Positions 17,395-25,786 of a DNA stretch of 64,000 nt are shown here, piece by piece. The stretch comes from CAVYOD01 sp963770045 (lineage in GTDB: Bacteria > Acidobacteriota > Aminicenantia > Aminicenantales > CAVYOD01), in contig CAVYOD010000013.1 in NCBI GenBank assembly GCA_963770045.1, forward strand, positions 124,001 through 188,000, written 5' to 3'. The notes below the pieces were generated by a model. That model searched no databases, was not told the origin of the DNA, and saw only the letters and a program-made list of their open reading frames with translations. Positions within the stretch are counted from its first letter, which is position 1. Every line of letters begins with the position of its first letter. A program made the translations under genes and the position numbers.

Positions 17395-19059
17395 ATGTTG
17401 AAAGCAGGCCTGATGGTCGTCATCGCCGCCCAGCTTGGCTTCTGGAGCTGGGGAAAAAAACAAACCTCATGCACGCCGGCCCAAGGAGTCAAAGGGATGG
17501 TGAGTTCGGGACATCCCCTGGCCACTCAGGCCGGGCTTGAGATCTTAAAAAAAGGCGGAAACGCTTTCGATGCGGCTGTCGCGGTCGCCGCGACACTCAA
17601 CGTCGTCGAGCCCATGATGTCCGGCGCAGGCGGATATGGGACGATTCTCATCTATGACGCCGCGAGCAAAAAGGTCCGCTTTCTCGATTCGAGCGGAAAG
17701 ATTCCTCGCTCCGTCAATTCGGATGTTTTCCGCGCGCCTTATCCGGATTATCTTAAGAACCGGGTCGGCCCCAAGGCCGTCTCGACGCCGGGAAATGTGG
17801 CCGCTTGGGAGGCCCTCTCTAAGAATTATGGGACGCTTCCCTGGCCGGACTTGTTCCGGGGGGCAATCCGGGTAGCCAAGGAAGGGTTCATTCTCGACGA
17901 ACGGATCGCGCGGCTCATCGAAGAAGCTTTTCCCGAGTTCCCACCGCATGCCCAAAATATTTACGGGGCCAAGGGAAAACCTCTTCAGACAGGAGAGCGG
18001 CTGGTTCAAAGTGACCTCAGCCGGACTCTGGAACTTATTGCAAAAGAGGGCGCTAAAGCGGTTTATGGTGGAACGCTCGGAAAAGCCATCGACGAGGAGA
18101 TGCGGCGATCCGGAGGTTTCCTTTCGCTCCAAGACTTAGACAGCCATCGCGCCGAGTGGTGGGAGCCCATTCACATCGCCTACCGTGATTGCGACGTTTT
18201 TACCGCGTCGCCGCCTGCCACCGCCTTCGATTCGCTTATCCGGCTGGGTTTGATGGCTCAGTTTGACGTGGCCAAGATGGGCCATAATACCTTTCCCACG
18301 CTTCACCGCTTCATCGAGACAACCAAGCATGCTTTTTGGTGCCGGTTAAAATACGCCGGGGATCCGGAGATCACGCCCCCTCCTCTGAATGTGCTCCTCT
18401 CAGAGGGCTACTGGAAGGAGCAGGCCGCAAGGATCGATCCGGCCAAAGCGAAGCCCTTTGTTTATCCCGGCCTCGAGGACTCCCCTTCCCGGCACACGAC
18501 CCATTTTGTTGTCGCCGACGCGCGGGGAAACATCGTCTGCGCGACCCAGACCTTAGGCAACTTATTCGGAAGCCGCATCATGCCGCCCGGGACCGGGCTC
18601 TGGCTCAACAATTCGCTGTCCTATTGCACCTTCGAACCCAAAGGGAACCCGATGGACGCGCACCCCGGGCACCGGAAGCTCTCCGGCGATTGCCCGACCA
18701 TCCTCCTCCGCGGCGGCCGGCCCTGGGCCGCCCTCGGGACTCCGGGAGGACATACGATCGGGCAGACCGTGCCCCAGATGGTCATGAACCTGGTCGATTT
18801 CGGAATGGACATCCAGGCGGCCATCTCCGCTCCCCGCCTGAGCTTTGACGAGCCGGACAACATACTGATCGAGGCGGGAATTCCGGAAAACGTCCGGCTG
18901 GAATTGGCCGCGCTCGGCCACAAGCTGAGAGTCATAAATCCTCCTGGCGGGCTCGGCGACGCCCACGGCTTGGTCATCGTTTACGATGAAAAGGGCCATC
19001 CGATACGCTTTTATGGAGGTTCCGATCCCCGCGGCAACGGACTTGCCGAGGGCTACTAA
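17395..19059 (+). CDS. Gamma-glutamyltransferase family protein (Ntn-hydrolase)
   Basis: About 554 residues from the ATG at 17395, which follows GAGGAGG; an ATG at 17377 lies on the ribosome site itself. An N-terminal hydrophobic stretch suggests export. The large-subunit start GMVSSGHPLATQAGLEILKK and NAFDAAVAVAATLNVVEPMMSG are typical. Autoprocessing should occur at the Thr of RHTTHFVVAD (near residue 368), giving the small subunit with its new N-terminal threonine. Later motifs are NNSLSYC and ALGTPGGHTIGQTV. TTH-F-VVAD replaces the more usual TTHxSVVD. Substrates would be gamma-glutamyl compounds, possibly including poly-gamma-glutamate, whose synthesis genes are 10 kb away. The stop codon is 2 bases from palindrome element copy 2. 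Confidence 0.9.
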   Translation: MLKAGLMVVIAAQLGFWSWGKKQTSCTPAQGVKGMVSSGHPLATQAGLEILKKGGNAFDAAVAVAATLNVVEPMMSGAGGYGTILIYDAASKKVRFLDSSGKIPRSVNSDVFRAPYPDYLKNRVGPKAVSTPGNVAAWEALSKNYGTLPWPDLFRGAIRVAKEGFILDERIARLIEEAFPEFPPHAQNIYGAKGKPLQTGERLVQSDLSRTLELIAKEGAKAVYGGTLGKAIDEEMRRSGGFLSLQDLDSHRAEWWEPIHIAYRDCDVFTASPPATAFDSLIRLGLMAQFDVAKMGHNTFPTLHRFIETTKHAFWCRLKYAGDPEITPPPLNVLLSEGYWKEQAARIDPAKAKPFVYPGLEDSPSRHTTHFVVADARGNIVCATQTLGNLFGSRIMPPGTGLWLNNSLSYCTFEPKGNPMDAHPGHRKLSGDCPTILLRGGRPWAALGTPGGHTIGQTVPQMVMNLVDFGMDIQAAISAPRLSFDEPDNILIEAGIPENVRLELAALGHKLRVINPPGGLGDAHGLVIVYDEKGHPIRFYGGSDPRGNGLAEGY

Positions 19060-19061
19060 AG

Positions 19062-19240
19062 CAAACACAATAATTGGCACCACATTCCAGTTTGAGGTGG
19101 CGCCGGAGGCCACCCTCTGGCCCCCGGGCCCCGAGGAACCAGTCCCGTCGGTTCCCCCGTCGGACAAGCCGACGGGCCCCCCTCCGCTACGGGGTCCGAG
19201 GGTGGCCTCCGGCGCCACCTTAACTATGTCACGTAATTGA
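19062..19240. mobile_element. MITE-like nested palindrome element, copy 2 (inverted relative to copy 1)
   Basis: The 124-base core (19096-19219) is the reverse complement of copy 1 with about four differences, including one single-base indel. CAAACACAATAA (19062-19073) matches the outer end of copy 1, whereas the right outer end is not recognisable. It sits between the gamma-glutamyltransferase stop and DUF6305. It may also act as a strong transcription-ending hairpin. Confidence 0.72.
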
Positions 19241-19345
19241 TCGGACTGGCTTTACGCTGCGCAGAGCAAAGTTGACCATCCTTGATAATTTTTATAGCAT
19301 AGCAATTGAAACCCTCGAACAGGGCAAAGAAAAGGAGAAAATGTG

Positions 19346-19960
19346 ATGAAACGAAATCATAAATGTCTTTTGATTCTCATTGCGTTGAGCCTAATTACCT
19401 ACCTGTCCATTTCCTGGGCGGGCGGGCAAGGCCAGGCGCTCAAGGCCGAAGAGCCTGTCCTCATCGCCTCCTGCGGACAGAGTCCGGCGCCGGTGATGCT
19501 CAAGGTTATCCTCCAAAAGCTCAAGGTCAATTTCGAATTCGCGCCCCTCGCCACACCCCAAGACCTGAAAACAAAAAAAGACGCGGGCCGACCCTACAAA
19601 ACGTTGATCGTCACCATGGGAGCGAGCCTCAAGGGAATGGGAGCGGCCGGCATTTCCATCGATGATGAACTGAAGCGAACGGGTGAGCTGATCGATGAGG
19701 CGCGCCGCGAGGGCATCAAGATTATCGGAGCTCACATCGAGGGGATGAAAAGGCGGGCCCAGGGAGCGGCTGCGGGCGATACCACCGATGAACAGAGCAT
19801 CGACGCCGTCGCGCCAAAATCCGATCTCCTGGTGGTCAACAAAGAAGGGAATGCCGACGGCCGCTTCACGACCATCGCCAACGAAAAGAAGATCCCGCTC
19901 ATTGAGGTGGAGAAGAACCTGGACCTGATGGCGGAGTTGGGAAAGCTATTTCAAAAATAA
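19346..19960 (+). CDS. DUF6305 family exported protein
   Basis: 204 residues; the ATG at 19346 follows AAAGGAG by 8 bases. A signal peptide (CLLILIALSLITYLSISWAGG) precedes a Rossmann-like domain with EPVLIASCGQSPAPVMLKVI, TLIVTMGASLKGMGAAGISI, IKIIGAHIEGMKRR and SDLLVVNKEGNADGRFTTIA. These blocks match what I recall of DUF6305, a family of unknown function often met near transporters and amidohydrolases. Here it sits between gamma-glutamyltransferase and an M28 peptidase, 2.5 kb before a DctM-like transporter operon. A periplasmic sensor or substrate-binding role is possible but unproven. Confidence 0.72.
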   Translation: MKRNHKCLLILIALSLITYLSISWAGGQGQALKAEEPVLIASCGQSPAPVMLKVILQKLKVNFEFAPLATPQDLKTKKDAGRPYKTLIVTMGASLKGMGAAGISIDDELKRTGELIDEARREGIKIIGAHIEGMKRRAQGAAAGDTTDEQSIDAVAPKSDLLVVNKEGNADGRFTTIANEKKIPLIEVEKNLDLMAELGKLFQK

Positions 19961-20020
19961 CAAAATACGGTCAGTGGTGAGGGGGCAGGGGTCAGGGGAA
20001 TTTTAATTATTAATCAAGCG

Positions 20021-20048
20021 GTTCACAGCTCACTGCTCACTGGCTACC
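20021..20048 (-). repeat. GTGAGC-type heptad array after an M28 gene
   Basis: On the minus strand AGTGAGC, AGTGAGC and TGTGAAC units follow the M28 stop codon within about 10 bases. A looser run of GGTCAGTG-like units lies on the plus strand at about 19970-19998, after the DUF6305 stop. Confidence 0.6.
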
Positions 20049-20050
20049 AT

Positions 20051-22129
20051 TTACCTTTTCTTGATTTCCACCATCCCCAGCTCTTGCAAGAAGTTCATGT
20101 ATTTCTCGACGTCGACCAGGGGCAACGGGCCGTACTCGGCTGAGGCGGCATCCCGGATCTCGGCGATGCTGCGCTTGCCGTCGATGAAGTTTCTGAGTTC
20201 AAATTCAGCCATCATGACGCTCACCGGAGGCTGATACTTCATCTTCCGGATCTTGTCCCTGAGCTCCCAGAACGACATGATGTCGCCCATCGTCTTGGTC
20301 CTGACCGGAACCAGCCCGCTCAGACGAGCCTCGTCCTTGGGGGGCGAAGGCTTTTGGGGAGCGATCTTTTCGCGGCTGCAGCGAAGCTCATAGATCTCGT
20401 CGATTTCTTTCAGGTAAGGCTGCCTCAGCTCCTCGAGTCTCTTCAGCCTCGCCGCCAGAGTTTTCTCCAGGTTGGCGTCTGACTTGATGAAGAATCTGAC
20501 CGAACCCAGGGCTACGTTCTCCCGGGTGACAGCCTGGTTGATGACATTCTGAGCTTCGCGATAAGCCGTGGGCAGGCCTTTCGGGTCGGCCCCCTGGATC
20601 AATCTCTCGGCCTTGTTTTTCTCAAAACCAAGGCGTGAGAAGCCTCTCGCCGAAGTCTCGGTCATCATCTTTTCGGCGTCGGCCGGGCCGGCGTTGGCCA
20701 AAAAAAGGCCCGCTGCGGCCGAGAGAAAGGTGACCCGTTTGAGCTGGGTCGAATCGGACTTGTCCGGTGTATCGCCGCTGGTGTGGTACCACATGTCCGG
20801 CCAGCAGATGAACATGACGGCCGGCACCCGCATCGCGCCGTCCACAAAGACAATGTGGTCGCTCCCTCCGGAATAGGGATCGATGGCGCAGTAGAAGGGA
20901 TCGCGAGTCCCGGTCGGTGAAAGAATCGGCGCTAAGCTTGCGCCCCCATAAGTAAAATCGTCCCGCTGCGTCTTTCCCACCCACTCAACAAAAGAGGCCA
21001 TGGTGTCATTGAGATACGTGGGGAGAGAATAGGGTGTCGTGATGAGGGAAAAATAGCTGCGGTTTTTCATGATCGCCTCGCCGACCATGTCTTCGTTGAT
21101 GTTGGCGAAAAAGCGCTTGGCGATCTGGGGATTTTTCATGATATAGGCGGAAGTCCCCGAGATTTCGGGCACGAACAGGAACCGGATCGATCTCTTGAGA
21201 GGCGGGATTTTTCCGGCATCCTGAAGCTTCTTCAAGGTCCGGGCGGCCTCCAGGATGGCCACGCAGCCGCTGACGTCGTCGTTGGCGCCCTGTTTGGCAA
21301 AGCCCTCGAAGAGGTGGGCGGTGAAGACCAGTTCTTCCTGAGGAAATTCCTTTCCCGGAAGGAGGGCGGAGACCATTTGTTCCTTGTAGGGAACCATCTG
21401 CGTCTTGGCGATCGCCCGGACGACGATCTTTCGGCCGCGCTCGAGCTGGTCCCTCAGCTCGTTCCCCAGACGGGTTGAGATCATGAACCCGAATGACTTC
21501 TTTTCGGCGTTGACGCCGCCCCAACCGACTTCGTCGGGATCGAACTCGGGATGGCTCGACGCGTAGGCGACGACTCCCAAGGCTCCGTATTTGTCCACGG
21601 CGATCTTCCGGGCCCCTTCGGCATAACCGTTGGCCAGGACGATCTTCCCTTTGACCTTTTTGCCCTTATAGAAATCCTCCTTGAACCCGGGACCGACATA
21701 GACGAGCTCGGCCGTGGTATCAGTTGACGCGCTTCCCTCGCAGAGGGAGGCGGCGATTTCCTTGAGGTCGGCGATTTTCCTCATTTCGGGTTCAACAATC
21801 CACAGCTCGGCCATCTCCGCGTCCCATGTCTTTTCTTCCCGCTTCGGAAGATCGATGATTTCCGCATCCTTGATCCCGTATTCCCTGAGCTTTTCCAGGA
21901 TAAACTTGGTCTCAAAATGACCCTTGATGTATTCCTCGGGCAGCTTGTTCCGGTTCACCCCGGTCAGCAGGATCTCGTTTTGAAGGGCCACATCTCCCGA
22001 GACCTCATTGATGATATCCCTGAGGACAGATAAAGGCAGGAGCGTCTCAGGGGCGTTTCTTTCGACTTGTCCGAAGGCAAAACCCAGCGTTAACAGAATC
22101 GCAAGCATCATAAGAACTGCTTTTTTCAT
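20051..22129 (-). CDS. Exported M28-type peptidase with PA domain and C-terminal helical domain (paralogue A)
   Basis: 692 residues with a signal peptide (KKAVLMMLAILLTLGFAFGQ). A PA domain (about residues 140-250, VKGKIVLANGYAEGARKIA) precedes the catalytic part: AHLFEG, GANDDVSGCVAILEAA, FVPEISGT, YSGGSDHIVF and WYHTSGDTPDK. It belongs to the DUF4910-like branch of M28, in which PE-x-x-G-(S/T) replaces the double-Glu motif. In this copy the Asp of the HxD motif is replaced (His-Leu-Phe), so activity is doubtful. A C-terminal 50-residue segment (NFIDGKRSIAEIRDAASAEY) resembles PqqD-like small domains and recurs in the paralogues at 45.3 and 47.5 kb. It is predicted periplasmic or secreted. 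Confidence 0.85.
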   Translation of the reverse strand: MKKAVLMMLAILLTLGFAFGQVERNAPETLLPLSVLRDIINEVSGDVALQNEILLTGVNRNKLPEEYIKGHFETKFILEKLREYGIKDAEIIDLPKREEKTWDAEMAELWIVEPEMRKIADLKEIAASLCEGSASTDTTAELVYVGPGFKEDFYKGKKVKGKIVLANGYAEGARKIAVDKYGALGVVAYASSHPEFDPDEVGWGGVNAEKKSFGFMISTRLGNELRDQLERGRKIVVRAIAKTQMVPYKEQMVSALLPGKEFPQEELVFTAHLFEGFAKQGANDDVSGCVAILEAARTLKKLQDAGKIPPLKRSIRFLFVPEISGTSAYIMKNPQIAKRFFANINEDMVGEAIMKNRSYFSLITTPYSLPTYLNDTMASFVEWVGKTQRDDFTYGGASLAPILSPTGTRDPFYCAIDPYSGGSDHIVFVDGAMRVPAVMFICWPDMWYHTSGDTPDKSDSTQLKRVTFLSAAAGLFLANAGPADAEKMMTETSARGFSRLGFEKNKAERLIQGADPKGLPTAYREAQNVINQAVTRENVALGSVRFFIKSDANLEKTLAARLKRLEELRQPYLKEIDEIYELRCSREKIAPQKPSPPKDEARLSGLVPVRTKTMGDIMSFWELRDKIRKMKYQPPVSVMMAEFELRNFIDGKRSIAEIRDAASAEYGPLPLVDVEKYMNFLQELGMVEIKKR

Positions 22130-22500
22130 CGCGACCTCCGCACATGTTTTTTCTATTTATTCTATTCGATCGCCGGATAAAGTAAAGAAGAAAGTGAGCG
22201 CTGAGCAGTGAGCCGTGAGCAGTGAACATAGATATAAAATGCGAATGATTAAATAATACGTTTTTCTTTATCTCAAACCTCTCTCCCCGTCTGTCCTATC
22301 AAAAGAGCTGAAAGCGAAGAAGAAAGCGAGAGTCGTGGCGTGTTAAACTTGAATTTTCTCTTTTTGGACCTGACTGCTCACCGCTCACTGCTCTGTACTC
22401 ACTTTTAATTGTTCTTTCCTCTTAAAATATTTTTTGATAGAATGGGGAAAAAGTGAGACCTGGGAAATCCTCAAACGACTAAAAATACGAGGTTCATCCG
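22130..22500. other. Divergent intergenic gap with paired, inverted GTGAGC arrays
   Basis: A plus-oriented array (22194-22227: GTGAGCG, CTGAGCA, GTGAGCC, GTGAGCA, GTGAAC) and a minus-oriented one (22374-22402) flank about 145 bases of plain sequence. The two can pair as an inverted repeat. Promoters for both neighbouring genes must lie here, but no convincing -35/-10 pair was found; TAGAAT at 22438 is only a weak -10 candidate. Confidence 0.55.
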
Positions 22501-23127
22501 ATGACCGAATACTTGACTCTCCACAACATCGTCTTGGGTCTTTTGGTGCTTTCAGCCCTCTGGCTGATCATCGTTGTCATTAAGAAACAGAATGAGAACC
22601 TGGCCAGGGCCCTGCTCTTGACCGTCCTCTTCGGCGGGGCGTTGATCTTTATCAATACCTATCACATCACCAAGCTGAACTTGTCGGACATCAGGGAAAA
22701 GGTCATGCCCTCCAAAAAGAAGGTCGTCAATTACGCCTACGAAATGGAAAATGGCGGATCCGGGAAAGAATTTTATACGATGTATGTTTTCAAAGAGCCT
22801 TTTCCCAGAATCTCCCTGTCCATGGACACCAAAGGGAGGTTCTTCCACATCAGCAGCGACCGGGACATCGCCTCGATCAACGCCATCCTGGAATACTTGG
22901 GGCTTCCAAGAATCATAAAAGGAGTTCAGGAGCTCGTCTCGATCACCGGATCTCAGCTCGACATCTACCATTACCGCTGGGACGATTACCCGGAGGGAAT
23001 CCTGCTCCTCGAACGAGACCGCTGCCCGGACAGGGACTCGCTCCAGACCTACCACTGTCTGAGGACGATCACGCATCACCAAGAGATATTGAAAAAACTC
23101 ACCGAATCATCTAAAGTGATGCGGTGA
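22501..23127 (+). CDS. Membrane-anchored protein of unknown function, first gene of the transporter operon
   Basis: 208 residues. Two N-terminal membrane helices (IVLGLLVLSALWLIIVVI and ALLLTVLFGGALIFINTY) are followed by a soluble domain of about 150 residues with EFYTMYVFKEPFPRISLSMD, ITGSQLDIYHYRWDDYPEG and a Cys near RDRCPDRDS. I do not recognise the family. Its TGA overlaps the GTG of the downstream DctM-like gene by 4 bases, so the two are translationally coupled. The protein is likely a partner of that transporter. A small-subunit role like DctQ is conceivable, but DctQ has four helices, and this one has two plus a large soluble part. Confidence 0.75.
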   Translation: MTEYLTLHNIVLGLLVLSALWLIIVVIKKQNENLARALLLTVLFGGALIFINTYHITKLNLSDIREKVMPSKKKVVNYAYEMENGGSGKEFYTMYVFKEPFPRISLSMDTKGRFFHISSDRDIASINAILEYLGLPRIIKGVQELVSITGSQLDIYHYRWDDYPEGILLLERDRCPDRDSLQTYHCLRTITHHQEILKKLTESSKVMR

Positions 23128-24416
23128 GCGCCGCAACGTCCGCCGAAATCATCCTCGCCGTCATGGTCGCGACCTATGGCGTCGCCAAAGCCCTCAAGGT
23201 CTCGACCGAGCTCTCCCTCTTCGCTGCCGCCCTGGCGGGAGGCCTGGTCGGCGGAGCGGGAATCCCGTTGAGGTATCTGGTCGAAGGGGCGTTCACCTAC
23301 TTTGATATTGTCCTCATCTTTGTCTCGGCGACCCTGTTTATGAATTTCCTTAAAGAATCGGGGGCGGTGGCTTTCGCCGTCCGGGGCATCCTCCGGCGAT
23401 TCCACAGCCGAAAATCGGTTCTTTTCTCACTCCTCGCCTTGATCTTGTTGGTCCCGGGCGCGCTGACCGGGGCCGGAAGCGTGACCGTGCTTGTCGCCGG
23501 AGGGATGGTCGCGACGGTCCTGAGTTACATGGGCATCTCCAGGCCCAAGGTGGCGGCAATCATTTTTGTCATCGCCGGTCTGAGCGCGGCCGCGCCGCCG
23601 GTCAGCCTGTGGGCGATGCTTACCGCCGCCGGGGTCAACATGCCCTACGTCGGATTTTTCGTCCCGCTGATGGCTCCTTGCCTTCTCCTCGCCCTGGCAA
23701 CGATCTTTTATCTCGGCCGGGGAGCAGAGTGCTGTGACGTCGAAAAAGCGCTCCAGGAACTTCCGCCCGCCCATCCCAAAATGAACTGGTATCGCCTCGC
23801 GCTCCCCTTCGTCGCGTTTATTCTGCTGGTCGTGGCCGGCCGGGTCTGGCCTTTCTCCCTGCCCGTGATGGGACTGCCGTTTGTTTTTCTCGTTTCGGCT
23901 CTCCTGGCGCTTTTCCTGAGTCCGACGAGGCTTGACTTCCTTCGGATCTCACGCGAGACCATCCAGCAGCTCCTCCCTCTCATCGGGACACTGACCTGTG
24001 TTGGGGTCCTTGTCGAGGTTATGACTCTGGTCGGAGTCCGCGGCCTGATCGCGATCACGGTCGTAACACTTCCGGCCCTTGTCGTCATGGTGACGCTCTT
24101 TCTCAGTCTTCCCATCTCCGAGGCCGTGCTCATGTGGGGAGCGGCGCCGGTTTTGGGAGTCCCCCTGGTTCTGCTGTTCAACACCCTTGGGCTTAACCCG
24201 GTCGTGGCCCTGGCCGGCATGAGCGTCATCTGGCCCCTGGGGGACGCCATTCCTCCGACGGCCATCATCGGCCGCCTGACCGTTGCGACCGTCGGGATGA
24301 AAGAACCATATCCGCGCTTTTTAAAATATTGCCTTGTCCCGGCCGGTCTGATCGTCCTCGTCGGAACCCTGATGGTCATTTTCAGCAAGAAGCTGGGCTT
24401 CTTGACGGTGTTTTAG
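23124..24416 (+). CDS. DctM-like (TRAP large permease / ion-transporter superfamily) membrane transporter
   Basis: 430 residues, about 12 hydrophobic segments. The GTG start overlaps the previous stop as GTGA. The paired segments GALTGAGSVTVLVAGGMVATVL, AAPPVSLWAMLTAAGVNMPY and, in the second half, LPISEAVLMWGAAPVLGVPL and WPLGDAIPPTAIIGRLTVAT resemble the two inverted half-repeats of TRAP DctM. No periplasmic binding protein or DctQ gene is adjacent. The energy source and substrate are unknown; the downstream M14 and C69 peptidases and nearby DUF6305 suggest amino-acid or peptide-derived substrates. It is an inner-membrane protein. Confidence 0.78.
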   Translation: MSAATSAEIILAVMVATYGVAKALKVSTELSLFAAALAGGLVGGAGIPLRYLVEGAFTYFDIVLIFVSATLFMNFLKESGAVAFAVRGILRRFHSRKSVLFSLLALILLVPGALTGAGSVTVLVAGGMVATVLSYMGISRPKVAAIIFVIAGLSAAAPPVSLWAMLTAAGVNMPYVGFFVPLMAPCLLLALATIFYLGRGAECCDVEKALQELPPAHPKMNWYRLALPFVAFILLVVAGRVWPFSLPVMGLPFVFLVSALLALFLSPTRLDFLRISRETIQQLLPLIGTLTCVGVLVEVMTLVGVRGLIAITVVTLPALVVMVTLFLSLPISEAVLMWGAAPVLGVPLVLLFNTLGLNPVVALAGMSVIWPLGDAIPPTAIIGRLTVATVGMKEPYPRFLKYCLVPAGLIVLVGTLMVIFSKKLGFLTVF

Positions 24417-24418
24417 AG

Positions 24419-24571
24419 ATGATTATCATCACGATCCTGTATTACCTTTTGACAGCCTTCGTCGCCTTCCTCCTTGTCTGGAACATTGTTAGGAGCAAGA
24501 GATGGCAGGAGGAGCTCCTCTATCTGATCGTCCTCATCCCGTTTATTCTGAGGCTTTTGAGGTTAAAATAA
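24419..24571 (+). CDS. Small membrane protein in the transporter operon
   Basis: 50 residues. The ATG lies 2 bases after the transporter stop. Two hydrophobic stretches, IIITILYYLLTAFVAFLLVW and LLYLIVLIPFILRLLRL, are separated by a charged turn (RSKRWQEE), so a helical hairpin in the inner membrane is likely. It has no recognisable family. Its tight placement between the carrier and the M14 gene makes it a likely accessory subunit; the coding call rests on context, spacing and composition. Confidence 0.6.
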   Translation: MIIITILYYLLTAFVAFLLVWNIVRSKRWQEELLYLIVLIPFILRLLRLK

Positions 24572-24598
24572 TCATACGCATGTTGGGCAGGAAAAGAA

Positions 24599-25754
24599 GT
24601 GTTATTTCGTAAGACAGCCATCATGGCTCTGGGACTCGCCGTCCTGATTATTTCAGGAAAGAGCTTTTACCGCAGCCGCCACCTCAAAGAGCCCGTCGTC
24701 CTGAGCCCGGGAGTGACAGCCGTCAAGAAGCTGAGCGATTACTTTGCCGGAATCCGGGGGACGACGAACGATGCCAATGTCTATGTCCTCGAAGGCAAGG
24801 CCAAGGGAGGCGCCATCCTGATCCTGGGCGGCTCCCACCCGGAAGAGCCGGCCGGAAGGCTCACCACCTGGCTTCTCGCGGAGAACGGGATCGTCGAGAC
24901 GGGAAGCGATTTTTGTCCTCAACTCCGCGAACCGGAGCGCCACCACCGTAACCCGGCTCGGCGGCGCTTATCCGCCCGACTTCACCATCAAGACTCCCTG
25001 GGGAGGACAGAAATTCCGGATGGGCGACCGCTGGTCGAACCCTCTCGACCAGTGGCCCGATCCCGAAGTTTATATTCATTATCCGACGCGCCAGGAGCTC
25101 GCTTACGTGGACATTCGGAATCTCAACAGGGCCTGGCCGGGAAGGCCGCGAGGGACGCTCACCGAAAAAACGTGCTTCGCCCTGACCGAGCTCATCCGCC
25201 GAGAAAACGTCGACATCGCCATCGACCTCCACGAGGCCGAGCTCCAGTACCCGGTCATCAGCACGATCGTCGCCCATCAGAAAGGCCAGGACCTCGCGGC
25301 TATGGCCTCGATGATGGTCGCCGCGAATGAAGGATTTGAGATCGGCGTAGAATATTCTCCTCAGTCTCTGCGCGGTCTTTCCCACCGCGAGATCGGAGAT
25401 CACACCGGGGCGATCTCTCTCCTCCTCGAGGCCCCCGAGCCATTTCTCGATGCCACCCGGGGAAGAACGAATCGGGAACTTCTGCTCACAGGCCGGGATG
25501 AATTTATTGTCCGGGCGGGAAAGCGGGGCCTGCTCTTTGAAAAGATTGACGAGCGCGGCTGGCCGATCGATGTCCGGGTTGGCCGGCACTGCTCGACCAT
25601 CCTCCAGATCCTCGAGACCTGGTCGCAGGAAAAGCCGGACAGGGCGGTCGTGCTTCAAGGGATTCCCCGCTATAAAGACGTTGTTCAAAAGGGGATCGGA
25701 GAATATCTCCGTGACCCAGCCAAAGCCGACCCAAAAAGAATTGTTTACGAATAA
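24599..25754 (+). CDS. M14/AstE-like succinylglutamate desuccinylase-aspartoacylase family peptidase (frameshifted)
   Basis: The GTG at 24599 follows AGGAAAAGAA. An N-terminal hydrophobic anchor (MALGLAVLIISGKSFY) precedes GGSHPEEPAGR, the first zinc-binding HxxE. The frame breaks near 24905 (after GIVETG) and resumes AIFVLNSANRSATTVTRLGG, running to the third ligand in IAIDLHEAELQYPV and to the stop at 25754. The restored protein is about 385 residues. The family removes acyl or amino-acid groups from amides, and relatives include M14 carboxypeptidases. It is co-directional with the DctM-like gene and 32 bases before the C69 gene, so joint peptide processing is likely. Confidence 0.78.
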
Positions 25755-25786
25755 AACAGACGGAACTGATCGACAGGAGGTCGCAG

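Noticed and set aside
19081..19240. Open frames through the palindrome elements giving Pro-rich peptides (also at 12722-12955)
   Set aside because: The frames result from the repeat structure; the peptides have low complexity and no ribosome sites.
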